The notes beneath the pieces were generated by a model that saw only the letters and a list, made by a program, of their open reading frames with translations, ran no database searches and was not told where the DNA came from. From Microcaldota archaeon (GTDB lineage Archaea > Micrarchaeota > Micrarchaeia > Micrarchaeales > Micrarchaeaceae), in the NCBI GenBank assembly GCA_021797495.1, contig JAJZZO010000018.1, positions 42,101-106,100 on the forward strand: a DNA stretch of 64,000 bases, read 5' to 3'. Within the stretch, counting starts at the first letter, position 1; each line of letters begins with the position of its first letter. Below, piece after piece: positions 25,129-34,368 of this stretch. A program made the position numbers and the translations under genes.

Positions 25129-25140
25129 CATATAAACTTT
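25129..25140 (+). promoter_or_regulatory. TATA box of rad50
   Basis: CATATAAACTTT, about 35 nt upstream of the rad50 ATG. The expected short leader (about 10 nt) lacks GGTG. Confidence 0.4.
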
Positions 25141-25168
25141 AAACCCTATTTATAACAGGGCGTCTTTT

Positions 25169-27472
25169 ATGATAAAATCCATAACGCTTGTCAATTGGAA
25201 GACACACGAAGATACCACTCTGGACTTCCAAAACGGCACCAACATAATAGTGGGCTTGATGGGAGCAGGCAAAAGCTCAATGATGGATGCCATATCGTTC
25301 GCGCTCTTCGGAACCTTCCCTGCGCTGGAGCACAGGCGATACAAGGTGGAAGACATAATAATGAACAGGCCGAGGAAAAAAGATTCGGCATCCGTAAAAC
25401 TCGAATTTGCATTGGGCGATGACCTGTATGTTGTCTCCAGGGGAATAAGCAGGAACAAGAAAAGCGAGGCCAAGATAGAAAAGAACGGCAAATACCTGCA
25501 GACCCAGTCGGAGCGCGTAACGGAGGAAATAGAAGCAATACTAAAAATAAACTACGAAGTCTTTTCAAGGGCCATATACGCCGAACAGAACAGGCTCGAC
25601 TACTTCCTCGAGCTTCGAAAGGGCGAGAGAAAGAAGCAAATAGACGAAATGCTGGGCCTTGACAGGTTTGCCTTGGCCGAAGAGAACGCAACCTCTCTCG
25701 TAAACTCCCTGAAAGCCATAATACAGGAAAACGAAAAATTCGTACAGAACGCCGATATAAGCGCCATGAAAAGCAAGCTTGAATCGTTGTCAAAGGGGCT
25801 TGAATCGGAAAAGAAAAAGGCTGTGCTATTGAACGATTCGGCCAAGGCCCTGCGCGAGCAACTTTCAGCCCTAAAGCAGGAGTACCAGAAAATGCGTGAA
25901 GAGAACGAAAAAAGGATAGCGCTTTCAAAGAGCATGGCAGAAGTGGAAAGCAGGCTTTCCACGCTGAAAATGCAGCTAAGCAAGATATCAGTGCCAAAAG
26001 GGAGCCTTACCGAACTGCAGGAATCCGGAAAAAGGCTCTCGAGCGAACTCGAATCCGCGGATAAAAACATAGAATCGGCGCAGGAAAAGGTGAAAAGGTT
26101 CATAAGCATGCGTTCTTCAAGCGAGGCTCAACTGACCCGCTGCCTTTCCGATATGGAGAAGGCTAAAGAGATAAAGAAAAAAATCGGAGGAACGGATATA
26201 AACTCATTGAAATCCGAAATAGATGCAAAACAAAACGAGCTCAAGCTCTCGGTGGCAGAGCTTGCCGATTCGAGGAGTAGGCTCGCAGAAACTAAGAAAT
26301 GGCTCGACGAGCTCAACAAGCACGAAAGCAAATGCCCTATATGCGAGAGGTCGTTGCCCGAAGATCTCAAAAAGCATCTTCTTGAAGAAAGGAATGAAAT
26401 AATAAAAACCATAACCGAGGAGATAAAACACAAGGAGTCGCAGGTGAACAATTCCGAGAAGGAGCTCAAATCATTAAACGTCAGGCTCAACGAGCTTAGC
26501 GCTTTGGCGTCGAATCTCTCCGCTTACGAAGGGCTTGATGCGAAGGCGGAGGAACTTAAAAACAAGATAAAAAGTATAAATTCCGATATGGAAGCCTCGG
26601 AAAGCGCTCTCAAAACCCTGAAGCCGAAAAGGGACGAGCTATACAAGGATCTGGAAAAGAACCGCTCGGATATGGATTCCATAAAGCGTGCCGAATCTCT
26701 CAAATCAGAAATTGTTTCCTCCGAAGCCGCACTGAAAGAAAAGACAATGCAAATATCGATGTTGAAGATAACGGACAAGGACATAGAAGCCGTGAGGGAA
26801 CGCTACAACGAAAAAAACGCAGAGTATGCCAAGGCGAGTGCCGAAATCGCTGCGATAAAGGAATCGTCCTCAAGGCTTGAGGTCCAGATAAGCGACGTTA
26901 CAAAGTCCATAGCGCAGATAAACGCCATAGAAGAAAAAATATCCGCAACTAGGAAGCATTCCATAGAAGTCTCAAGATTCAAAAACGCGCTCGTCGATAC
27001 CGAGGCGCAGCTTAGGGAAAGGCTTGTGTATTCGATAAACGAGCTACTCGAGGGATTATGGCTGGGCCTTTACCCCTATGGGGATTACTCTGCAATAGCG
27101 CTCAGGGCATACTCGGATGATTACGCATTGGAAGCCTCAGTGCAGATAGAGGGTGAAGACACATGGCTCCCTGTGGATGGAGTTTCAAGCGGTGGGGAGC
27201 GAAGCATAGCGTGCCTTGCGCTTCGCATAGCGATGTCAATGGTGATAGTGCCGAACCTTAAATGGCTCATACTCGACGAACCTACGCACAATCTTGATGC
27301 ACAGGGAATAAACAAGATGATAGAAGTATTTAGCGGTTCGCTTCCTAACATAGTCGAGCAGATATTCGTCATAACCCACGACGAGGCGATGAAGCAGGTG
27401 CACAACGCAAGAATATACGAGTTCAGCAGGGACAAATCCTCAAACTCACCTACCGAGATAAACACAGGATAA
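25169..27472 (+). CDS. rad50: Rad50-like SMC ATPase
   Basis: 767 residues, somewhat shorter than typical Rad50. The P-loop is GLMGAGKSS (residues 29-37), the Q-loop is YAEQNRLDYF, and two long coiled-coil arms flank a zinc hook CPIC at 389-392. The ABC signature is SSGGERS (about 672-678), Walker B LILDEPTHNLD, and the H-loop ITHDE. Rad50 pairs with Mre11 to process DNA ends; no mre11 is in this window, while in many archaea the two are adjacent. It is followed by icd with a gap of 17 nt. Confidence 0.9.
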   Translation: MIKSITLVNWKTHEDTTLDFQNGTNIIVGLMGAGKSSMMDAISFALFGTFPALEHRRYKVEDIIMNRPRKKDSASVKLEFALGDDLYVVSRGISRNKKSEAKIEKNGKYLQTQSERVTEEIEAILKINYEVFSRAIYAEQNRLDYFLELRKGERKKQIDEMLGLDRFALAEENATSLVNSLKAIIQENEKFVQNADISAMKSKLESLSKGLESEKKKAVLLNDSAKALREQLSALKQEYQKMREENEKRIALSKSMAEVESRLSTLKMQLSKISVPKGSLTELQESGKRLSSELESADKNIESAQEKVKRFISMRSSSEAQLTRCLSDMEKAKEIKKKIGGTDINSLKSEIDAKQNELKLSVAELADSRSRLAETKKWLDELNKHESKCPICERSLPEDLKKHLLEERNEIIKTITEEIKHKESQVNNSEKELKSLNVRLNELSALASNLSAYEGLDAKAEELKNKIKSINSDMEASESALKTLKPKRDELYKDLEKNRSDMDSIKRAESLKSEIVSSEAALKEKTMQISMLKITDKDIEAVRERYNEKNAEYAKASAEIAAIKESSSRLEVQISDVTKSIAQINAIEEKISATRKHSIEVSRFKNALVDTEAQLRERLVYSINELLEGLWLGLYPYGDYSAIALRAYSDDYALEASVQIEGEDTWLPVDGVSSGGERSIACLALRIAMSMVIVPNLKWLILDEPTHNLDAQGINKMIEVFSGSLPNIVEQIFVITHDEAMKQVHNARIYEFSRDKSSNSPTEINTG

Positions 27473-27489
27473 TATTGATAGTGGTTTCT

Positions 27490-28719
27490 ATGGAAGAAGA
27501 AAAAAGGGAGCGAATAAGCTTCAATAACGGCAAATGGGAGACGCCAGACCATCCTACAATACCATTCACGTACGGCGACGGGATAGGGCCGGAAATAACA
27601 GCGGCATCCATCTCCATAATAGATGCCGCAGTGCAGAAAGCCTACGGCAGCGAAAAGAGCATAGACTGGCTCGAAGTGGCAGCCGGAGAGGAAGCCCAAA
27701 AGAAATATGGCACAGGCCTTCCGGATGATACGCTTGAAACGATAAAAACATATGGGATAATATTCAAGGGTCCGCTGACCACGCCTGTAGGTTCGGGTTT
27801 CAGGTCCCTTAACGTTACTCTCAGGGTAATGTTTGATCTGTACGCGAATATACGGCCGGTTAAGTACATAGAAGGGCTCGACAGCCCCTTGAAATACCCT
27901 GAAAAAGTGGACATGATTGTCTTCAGGGAAAATACCGACGACATATATACTGGCATAGAATGGCCATACAACAGCGCGGAAGCCGAAAAGGTTCGCGAAT
28001 TCATGAAAAGCTCAATGAACGTCAACATAGACCCGGATGCCGGCATAGGGTTGAAGCCCATGGGAAAAGCGAAAACGCAGAGGATAACAAGGATGGCGAT
28101 AAAATACGCCATAGAAAACGGCAGGAAATCGGTAACGGTAATGCACAAGGGCAACATAATGAAGTATACCGAAGGGGCTTTTAAGGACTGGGCATACGAG
28201 GTCGCACAGAAAGAATTCGGTGACAAAATAGTTACCGAAGCTGACTTGTATTCCAAGTACGACGGCAAGATGCCAAGCGGAAAGGTGCTATTCAACGACA
28301 GGATAGCGGACAATATGTTCCAGCAGATAATAACGAGGCCAGAGACATACGACGTGATATTGGCCCCAAATCTTAACGGCGATTACATATCCGACGCATG
28401 CGGCGCCCTGATAGGCGACATAGGCGTGCTAGGAGGTGCAAACATAGGCGACAGCGGCGCCATGTTCGAGGCGGCTCACGGAACGGCTCCCAAGTACGCT
28501 GGCAAAAATGTCGCCAACCCTATGGGCATACTGAAAGCCGGCGAGCTCATGCTGACCTTCATGGGCTGGACAGAAGCCGCGGCGCTAATAACAAAAGCGG
28601 TTGAGAAGGCGATGAAAGAAAGAAAAGTCACCCCAGACATAGCCAAGTTCATGGGTGTAGAACCGTTAGGAACCAAGGAGTTTGCACAATACCTTGTAGA
28701 TACCATAAAATCCGCATGA
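27490..28719 (+). CDS. icd: NADP-dependent isocitrate dehydrogenase
   Basis: About 409 residues, homodimeric IDH type. The substrate-binding segment is SGFRSLNVTLRVMFDLYANIRP, YTGIEW follows, the metal-binding Asp residues are in DYISDACGALIG, and the coenzyme segment is HGTAPKYAGKNVANP. The Lys-Tyr pair in that segment is the NADP-specifying pattern of bacterial/archaeal IDH. It makes 2-oxoglutarate, which the glutamate dehydrogenase at 33.1 kb can aminate. The ATG at 27490 follows GTGGT; an in-frame upstream codon is less likely. Confidence 0.92.
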   Translation: MEEEKRERISFNNGKWETPDHPTIPFTYGDGIGPEITAASISIIDAAVQKAYGSEKSIDWLEVAAGEEAQKKYGTGLPDDTLETIKTYGIIFKGPLTTPVGSGFRSLNVTLRVMFDLYANIRPVKYIEGLDSPLKYPEKVDMIVFRENTDDIYTGIEWPYNSAEAEKVREFMKSSMNVNIDPDAGIGLKPMGKAKTQRITRMAIKYAIENGRKSVTVMHKGNIMKYTEGAFKDWAYEVAQKEFGDKIVTEADLYSKYDGKMPSGKVLFNDRIADNMFQQIITRPETYDVILAPNLNGDYISDACGALIGDIGVLGGANIGDSGAMFEAAHGTAPKYAGKNVANPMGILKAGELMLTFMGWTEAAALITKAVEKAMKERKVTPDIAKFMGVEPLGTKEFAQYLVDTIKSA

Positions 28720-28733
28720 GCGATTGCTCATGC
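28714..28733. terminator. Hairpin between convergent icd and PDO genes
   Basis: A perfect 8-bp stem GCATGAGC/GCTCATGC with a GATT loop overlaps the icd stop codon and the end of the disulfide oxidoreductase gene. It can act on both strands, although neither side has a long T-run. Confidence 0.5.
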
Positions 28734-29384
28734 GACCTCTTCGGCAGAAGCCATCACGTAGTTGAGGAACACCTCCTCGGGCTGCGCACCCTCGAATGAA
28801 TACTTGTCGTTTATCACTATTTTTGGGACTCCCATAACCGCGTATTTTTGTGCGAGGTCCATAAATTCAGAAGCCTCTATCATGCTGCTTTTAACGAACT
28901 TGCTCTCTATGGCGAACTGGTGCGCAGTCCTCACTGCTTTGGGGCACCACGGGCATGTGGGGGTTACGAATACCTTTATGTCAATGTGCTTCTTGAGGCT
29001 CTTTAAAGCGCTCTTTGTTTTCTCAGAAAGGCTTGTCGCATCTTTGGACGCATCTATTATGTCGCCGACCAATGACGCGAATTCATGCCCTGCGGGAATG
29101 CCCTTGTAAATGATGCCGTAAATACGCTTGCCTCCTATGACCGTCGAGGGTACGGCATCCACTCCGAGGAATTTCGCTTCGCTCATGTGCTCGTTTATAT
29201 CATAAACCGTAAGCTTTATCCTGCTGTCCAGGGCGCTAAGCTCCTTCAGCAATCCAAGGTTCTCCTTGCAATAGGTGCACTTCTCTTCTGAATCGGTAAA
29301 GTATATGACCGAAACATCGCCAGCCAGTTCTTTTTTGAACGTCTCTTCAAGGACCTTCCTATCTCCGTCGTTAAGCATGCTCAT
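28728..29384 (-). CDS. Protein disulfide oxidoreductase (PDO, glutaredoxin-like)
   Basis: 218 residues made of two thioredoxin folds in tandem. The N-terminal unit has KCTYCKE and the C-terminal unit has TCPWCPKAV, each followed by the cis-proline segment (AVPSTVIG and GVPKIVIN). This is the archaeal PDO architecture, in which the second CxxC site is the main redox centre. It forms or isomerises disulfides in cytoplasmic proteins. GTGAT precedes the ATG at 29384. It is downstream of the third ftsZ on the same strand. Confidence 0.9.
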   Translation of the reverse strand: MSMLNDGDRKVLEETFKKELAGDVSVIYFTDSEEKCTYCKENLGLLKELSALDSRIKLTVYDINEHMSEAKFLGVDAVPSTVIGGKRIYGIIYKGIPAGHEFASLVGDIIDASKDATSLSEKTKSALKSLKKHIDIKVFVTPTCPWCPKAVRTAHQFAIESKFVKSSMIEASEFMDLAQKYAVMGVPKIVINDKYSFEGAQPEEVFLNYVMASAEEVA

Positions 29385-29432
29385 CTAATCACAAATACAC
29401 ATACAAGGACAGTATACCATTCCCTCAAATGC

Positions 29433-30485
29433 TCATATCTCGCCTATTCCTCCAAAGCCTCTGCTTTCCGTTCTGGAATCGAATTCATTGCTTTCTCCGC
29501 TTCCGAGTATCGATGGGCTTTTAACGCCCGTAAATATGGCAATGAGCTCGATTTTCCCGTTGTACGCAGGGTCTACCCGTGCTCCCCACAGTATGTTGGC
29601 GTTCTGTGATATGTGCTCTGTAAGCTTCCTGCCTATCTCGTTGGCTTCTCCCAAGGTTAGGTCGTCCCCTCCTGTTATGTGCATAAGAACCCCGGTGGCG
29701 CCGTCGTAATCTACGTCAAGAAGCTTGTTTCTGAGCGTATCCTCTACAGCCTCAGCAACTTTGTTAGTTCCCTTTCCTTCGCCTATGCTTATCATGGCAA
29801 GCCCGCCGCTGTTCATCACGGCTTTCACGTCTGCAAAATCCAGGTTTATGAAGCTCGGCGTATTGACCGTTTCTGTTATGCCGCGCACAGCCCTGTAAGC
29901 CACTTCGTCGGCAACCCTGAACGCCTGTTCTAAAGCAAGGTTCTGGTAAAGGCTTACAAGCCTCTGGTTGTCTATGACTATGAGCGTATCGACATTCTTC
30001 CTGAGCTCCTGTATGCTCTTCATCGCTACCTGAAGCCTGACTTTCTCAAGCCTGAACGGGAATGTGACTACGCCTATGACTATTGCACCGTTCTCTTTGG
30101 CAATGCCGGCAGCTATCGGCGCAGCTCCGCCTCCTGTACCTCCGCCCATTCCTGCACATACGAATACGAGGTTATAGCCGTCAAGCGCTTTCTTCAAATC
30201 GCTTCTGGAGTATTCTGCAGCTCTTGCCCCAATCTCCGGGAATCCTCCCGCTCCGAGCCCTTTTGTCAGTGGCCCGCCTATGAGCAATCTGTTTATCGAA
30301 GGATCCAGGCTGTTCAGGTGCTTCGAGTCCGTGTTAACCGCAATGAAGCTTGCGCTCTTTATCCCTTGCTTCACCATCCTCTGGATGGTGTTGCTTCCTC
30401 CTCCTCCAAGACCGCATACTGCTATCTTGGCCTTGAAGATACTGTCATCAAAATCGTTGTTCAAAGCGTTATCCACGAGTTCCAT
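29433..30485 (-). CDS. ftsZ: Cell division GTPase FtsZ (third copy)
   Basis: About 350 residues. The glycine loop is CGLGGGGSN (24-32), the G-box GMGGGTGGG (112-120), and the T7 loop NLDFADVKAV, so nucleotide binding and hydrolysis residues are intact. It shares NTDSKHL and GFPEIG with copy A, so these two are probably duplicates within the FtsZ1 group. The C-terminus is longer and ends SRGFGGIGEI, like the conserved FtsZ tail peptide. The ATG at 30485 has GGTG 6 nt upstream and replaces a longer frame. It is divergent from L10e and distant from the other two copies. Confidence 0.93.
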   Translation of the reverse strand: MELVDNALNNDFDDSIFKAKIAVCGLGGGGSNTIQRMVKQGIKSASFIAVNTDSKHLNSLDPSINRLLIGGPLTKGLGAGGFPEIGARAAEYSRSDLKKALDGYNLVFVCAGMGGGTGGGAAPIAAGIAKENGAIVIGVVTFPFRLEKVRLQVAMKSIQELRKNVDTLIVIDNQRLVSLYQNLALEQAFRVADEVAYRAVRGITETVNTPSFINLDFADVKAVMNSGGLAMISIGEGKGTNKVAEAVEDTLRNKLLDVDYDGATGVLMHITGGDDLTLGEANEIGRKLTEHISQNANILWGARVDPAYNGKIELIAIFTGVKSPSILGSGESNEFDSRTESRGFGGIGEI

Positions 30486-30637
30486 ATATACACCCAAGCA
30501 AATTCTCTCAATTAATATTTGCATGGATAATCCTAAATATCTGACAGTGCCAAATCTTTTTATAAGTTTTTATACAAAACTATTATCGCTAATCTTTATT
30601 CGGAAGTGGATTATGCATATTTACAAGAGTGTTTATA

Positions 30638-31177
30638 ATGACTAGGCTAAGACCCGCAAGGACTTTCAGGTACATATTCTCACAGGCATGGGCTAGGTAC
30701 TCGCAGAAGAAACCGAGGAAGAACTACATAAGGGCAAAGCCCCATACAAGCCTTCTGGTTTTCAACATGGGAGTGGACAAGCCAGATTTCGATACCGTGT
30801 TCACGCTCACCACGAAGCAGGCGATACAGATACGCTCCAACGCCATTGAATCTGCCAGGCAGATGATAAACAAGCACATGGAGCTCACGGCGCCAGGGGA
30901 TTTCTATTTCAAGGTTCTTGTATACCCGCACATGATAATAAGGGAGCACAGGATGGCTACGGGAGCAGGAGCAGACCGTATATCACAGGGTATGAGCCAC
31001 GCGTTCGGCAAACCCGTAAGCGTAGCTGCAAGGCTGAAAGAGGGCCAGCCAGTATTCATGGTAAAGACAAAGGCAAAGAACGCCCAGCACGTAAAAGAGG
31101 CTTTCAGGAGAGGCTCGTCAAAACTCTCAGGCCTGTACAAGCTCAATGTGGCGCAGGTACAGACCGTAAAGAATTGA
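30638..31177 (+). CDS. rpl10e: 50S ribosomal protein uL16 (L10e)
   Basis: About 179 residues of the archaeal/eukaryotic L10e form of uL16. It has the Arg-rich N-terminus MTRLRPART, the segment KPHTSLLVFNMG, and VYPHMIIREHRMATGAGADRISQGM, which forms the loop next to the A-site. uL16 is a late-assembling protein at the tRNA corridor. The ATG at 30638 is three codons inside a GTG-initiated frame and matches the family start. It stands alone, not in a ribosomal cluster, with a T-rich terminator downstream. Confidence 0.92.
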   Translation: MTRLRPARTFRYIFSQAWARYSQKKPRKNYIRAKPHTSLLVFNMGVDKPDFDTVFTLTTKQAIQIRSNAIESARQMINKHMELTAPGDFYFKVLVYPHMIIREHRMATGAGADRISQGMSHAFGKPVSVAARLKEGQPVFMVKTKAKNAQHVKEAFRRGSSKLSGLYKLNVAQVQTVKN

Positions 31178-31184
31178 AGAGCTT

Positions 31185-31223
31185 CAGTTCTTTTATTTTC
31201 TTTTTCTCTATGCCTTTTTCAAT
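31185..31223 (+). terminator. T-rich archaeal terminator after L10e
   Basis: Several runs of four to five T residues without a strong stem follow the L10e stop. Such U-rich tracts alone terminate archaeal RNA polymerase. Confidence 0.5.
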
Positions 31224-31275
31224 AATCAAAAAGGGTTAAATATTACTTTTTCTAAAAGCAATTGCAGTGTTGCAT

Positions 31276-32205
31276 ATGAAGATACTTATACAGTTTCCAG
31301 AAGGCTTGAAGCAAAAGGCCCTGAATCATGCCAAAAAGCTCGAGAGTGAAGGCAACGAGGTCTTCATATCAGCATCTCCGAATTTCGGGGCATGCGACCT
31401 TGCTCTGGACGAAGCGAAGAACCTCGGCGTGGACAAGCTCATACACTACGGCCATGCGGAGTTCAATCGCGTGGATTTTGACGTGGAATATGTACCGTAC
31501 GAGATTGATGCACCTCTAGACCTTCTCCCAAAATCGTTAGAATACCTGAAGGATTTTAGTACAATAAGCATAGTGACCACGGTGCAGCACCTACACCAGC
31601 TGGAGAAGCTGAAGGAATTCTACGAAAGCAGCGGCAAGAAGGTCGTCATAGGCAAGCCCTATGGTTTTGCAAAGCATCAAGGACAGATTCTCGGGTGCGA
31701 CATAGGAAGCGCAGCATCCGTAGACGGTAAAGTTGACGCCCACGTGTACTTCGGCGGCGGCATATTCCACCCGTTGGGCGCATTGCTTTCAACAAAAAAG
31801 CCCTTTTTGGTCATTGAGCCATTCGACAACAAAATCGAATTCATAGATGCCATGAGGGAAAAATATCAAAGAATGAGCAAAGGCAAGGTTTTGGCGTCGC
31901 TAGAGGCAAGGTCGATAGGGATAATGGTCAGCACCAAGAACGGCCAGCATAACCTTAAACTGGCGGGAATACTCAAAAAGAAAATAGAGGAGTCTGGACT
32001 AAGCGCCGGGATAATAGTATCAAACACGTTCGATTTTGATTCGATAAACAACATGATGGAGTTCGATGCGTTTGTGAATACCGCGTGCCCGCGCATAGCC
32101 ATAGACGATACCGAAAGGCTGAGGAAACCCCTGCTGAGCGCCAACGAGCTGATGCAGGTCCTAAGCATGAAGAAGGAGCTGTCCCAGATGAGGGAAAGGT
32201 CCTGA
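31276..32205 (+). CDS. dph2: Diphthamide synthase radical enzyme Dph2
   Basis: About 309 residues. Three widely spaced cysteines occur in the contexts expected for the 4Fe-4S cluster of Dph2: FGACDLA, LGCDIGSA and NTACPRIAIDD. The three-domain repeat pattern begins IQFPEGLK. The archaeal enzyme cleaves SAM and transfers the 3-amino-3-carboxypropyl group to the His of aEF2, the first step of diphthamide. Its presence is notable because several DPANN and other archaea lack the pathway; dph5 is not in this window. The ATG at 31276 follows GTGTTGCAT, with a TTAAATATT element upstream. Confidence 0.9.
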   Translation: MKILIQFPEGLKQKALNHAKKLESEGNEVFISASPNFGACDLALDEAKNLGVDKLIHYGHAEFNRVDFDVEYVPYEIDAPLDLLPKSLEYLKDFSTISIVTTVQHLHQLEKLKEFYESSGKKVVIGKPYGFAKHQGQILGCDIGSAASVDGKVDAHVYFGGGIFHPLGALLSTKKPFLVIEPFDNKIEFIDAMREKYQRMSKGKVLASLEARSIGIMVSTKNGQHNLKLAGILKKKIEESGLSAGIIVSNTFDFDSINNMMEFDAFVNTACPRIAIDDTERLRKPLLSANELMQVLSMKKELSQMRERS

Positions 32206-32269
32206 CTTATCCTGAATCCTACAGAAAGGTAAAACGATAACAAAAGCTTAGCATGAGCTACGTTGAAAT

Positions 32270-32320
32270 GGCATTAAAAATAAAGAAAAAGAAAAGAAAG
32301 AAAAGCTGAACTAATCAGCT
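32270..32320 (-). terminator. Hairpin plus T-tract terminator after pilin gene
   Basis: AGCTGA and TCAGCT form a 6-bp stem (32304-32320) overlapping the pilin stop codon. On the minus strand they are followed by about 35 nt of almost pure pyrimidine (TTTTCTTTCTTTTC and further T-runs). Confidence 0.75.
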
Positions 32321-32842
32321 TTCCTTCAGTGTCGTTGTTGCTATCTGCGACAGCAGACCAGAAGCGCTTGGTGTATTATATAATACCCATATGGCGCCGC
32401 TTGCCGATGTTCCAGGTGCTGTTGAGAAGTCAGCTCCTGCAGGCTGTGATGTGCCATTAAGTGCAAATGTCGCAGCTACTGTCTGACCGCTTGAAAGGTC
32501 TGTTGTGGAAGGAGTTAAGGTTCCTATCACATAGTTAGCCGAAGTCACTTGCGATCCTGATGTCGGATCTGCAACACCTGCTGGTACAAAGAAGAACGAT
32601 ACTCCTGTCCAGCTAGTTCCGGTGCTTTGACCAAGAGTCACGTGCAATGTGCCGCTAGTCCATACTGGAGAGCTGCACAAGAATCCGGAGCTTGCAATGC
32701 AAGTCGTTCCTGTGAAGGAGCTGCTGCTAAAGATTCCGAGAGAGAACAGTGCCGCCAGCACTATTGCTATAATTAGTATTGCCCAACCGTATGTCATTAG
32801 GTATTCCATAGCGCTTTGCGCTTTCTTGTTTTTCATTCCCAT
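32315..32842 (-). CDS. Type IV pilin-like protein
   Basis: 175 residues. A short basic leader (MGMKNKKA) ends before QSAMEYLMTYGWAIL, then the hydrophobic helix to about residue 35. This is an archaeal prepilin with the class III processing site. The mature part is small, Ser/Thr/Gly-rich and beta-like, with a Cys pair (TTCIA, FLCSS), and no charged patches. It looks like a major pilin. The helix is nearly identical to that of the LamG protein at 10.2 kb, so the two could share one filament. GGTG is 7 nt before the ATG; a TATA box is at 32880-32896 and a strong terminator follows. No pilus ATPase is in the window. Confidence 0.8.
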   Translation of the reverse strand: MGMKNKKAQSAMEYLMTYGWAILIIAIVLAALFSLGIFSSSSFTGTTCIASSGFLCSSPVWTSGTLHVTLGQSTGTSWTGVSFFFVPAGVADPTSGSQVTSANYVIGTLTPSTTDLSSGQTVAATFALNGTSQPAGADFSTAPGTSASGAIWVLYNTPSASGLLSQIATTTLKES

Positions 32843-32879
32843 GTCCTAACACCTTGAAGTGCTACTAAATAGATGAACA

Positions 32880-32896
32880 CACAATATATATAAAGC
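32880..32896 (-). promoter_or_regulatory. Strong TATA box of pilin-like gene
   Basis: GCTTTATATATATTGTG on the minus strand, about 45 nt before the ATG, giving a leader of roughly 20 nt that carries GGTG. The long TATA and strong terminator suggest high expression. Confidence 0.6.
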
Positions 32897-33018
32897 TTAC
32901 TTAATAGCGGAACCTTACGTGCAGCCAATAAAGAATCGCAAAAATATTTTGTCGTGGTAAAATCCAGTGGCACCTGCATTTTCCGTTTTTATCGTTGTAA
33001 TTGCGCGTTGCAAAGGAA

Positions 33019-33030
33019 CTTTATATAGTT
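33019..33030 (+). promoter_or_regulatory. TATA box of gdhA
   Basis: CTTTATATAGTT, about 68 nt upstream of the ATG at 33093. This implies a leader of roughly 40 nt with GGTG at its end. Confidence 0.5.
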
Positions 33031-33092
33031 TGCTGAAAAAATACTTCAGGAGCAACTACTCCTAAAACATGAATGATACACAGGTGCACAAA

Positions 33093-34358
33093 ATGGCCGA
33101 AGAATTAAACCCTTTCAAGATAGCGCAGGAACAGCTCGATGAGGCTGCAGAGGTAATGGAACTTGACGAACAGGCGCATGCGATACTGCGCGAGCCGATG
33201 AGGACACTTATAGTTAATATTCCTGTAAGAATGCATGACGGCAATGTGCACGTCTTTCAGGGCTTTAGGGTACAATACAACGATGCACGTGGTCCAACGA
33301 AAGGTGGAATAAGGTTCCATCCGAAGGAGAGCCTTGATACTGTAAAAGCTCTTTCCGCATGGATGACGTGGAAAGTGTCGCTTGCAAACGTTCCTTTCGG
33401 CGGTGCAAAGGGCGGCATAATATGCGACACGAAAACAATGACGCAGCAGGAGCTAGAGGCGCTTTCAAGGGGCTACATACGCGCTATAGGCAAATACATC
33501 GGACCAGAAGTAGACATTCCTGCTCCGGACGTTTATACTACGCCGCAAATAATGGCGTGGATGATGGACGAATACAGCAACATAGTGAGGCACAACGCGT
33601 TCGGTACGATAACCGGGAAGCCCCTGGAAGTTTGGGGAAGCGAAGGAAGGAGCGATTCAACCGCAATGGGTGGCATTTTCGTAATGAGAGAAGCTGCAAA
33701 GACCTTAGGTATAGACCTTAAGAATGCGAAGATAGCCGTGCAGGGCTTCGGCAACGCCGGCATGTATGCATATACATTGTCAAGAAAGCTTTTCGGCTCG
33801 AAGGTTGTGGCAATAAGCGATTCCAACGGAGCCATATACGATCCTAACGGCTTGGATTTGGAAAAGCTTGAAAAAGCAAAGAGTGAAACAGGCAGCGTAA
33901 CAGGCTACGAGGGCGGCCAGAAGATGACCAACGAGCAACTACTCGAAAGCGATGTAGATATATTGATACCTGCGGCAATAGAAAGCCAGATAACAGGCGC
34001 GAATGCGGACAAGATAAAGGCAAAGCTCGTCCTGGAGCTTGCAAACGGCCCAGTAACCCCTGATGCGGACAAGATACTACACGAACGCGGCATATTCGAC
34101 GTACCTGACTTCCTGGTAAATTCTGGGGGTGTAATAGGCTCGTATTTTGAATGGGTGCAGAACATAGGCGGCTATTATTGGGATGCGGACGAGGTATACA
34201 GTAGATTAGACAAGATAATAACAAAGTCCTATGCCGACATGATGGCGATTAAAAAGGGATATGCTGACAAAGGCAAGAAGATAACGCCAAGGACTGCAGC
34301 ATACGTAATAGCGGTTTCAAGGGTAGCAGCTGCCATGAAGGCACGCGGCTGGTATTGA
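33093..34358 (+). CDS. gdhA: Glutamate dehydrogenase
   Basis: About 421 residues, hexameric GDH family. The glutamate site [11 protein letters not shown] and catalytic Lys in FGGAKGGI are present, together with the DVYT motif and a Rossmann coenzyme domain (AVQGFGNAG). It interconverts 2-oxoglutarate + NH3 and glutamate; coenzyme choice is not certain from sequence. The start [12 protein letters not shown] at 33093 is the common archaeal start and has GGTG 6 nt upstream; an ATG eight codons earlier is rejected. With icd (27.5 kb) it links the citrate-cycle branch to nitrogen assimilation. MTA phosphorylase follows 10 nt downstream. Confidence 0.95.
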   Translation: MAEELNPFKIAQEQLDEAAEVMELDEQAHAILREPMRTLIVNIPVRMHDGNVHVFQGFRVQYNDARGPTKGGIRFHPKESLDTVKALSAWMTWKVSLANVPFGGAKGGIICDTKTMTQQELEALSRGYIRAIGKYIGPEVDIPAPDVYTTPQIMAWMMDEYSNIVRHNAFGTITGKPLEVWGSEGRSDSTAMGGIFVMREAAKTLGIDLKNAKIAVQGFGNAGMYAYTLSRKLFGSKVVAISDSNGAIYDPNGLDLEKLEKAKSETGSVTGYEGGQKMTNEQLLESDVDILIPAAIESQITGANADKIKAKLVLELANGPVTPDADKILHERGIFDVPDFLVNSGGVIGSYFEWVQNIGGYYWDADEVYSRLDKIITKSYADMMAIKKGYADKGKKITPRTAAYVIAVSRVAAAMKARGWY

Positions 34359-34368
34359 AGGTGTATTG

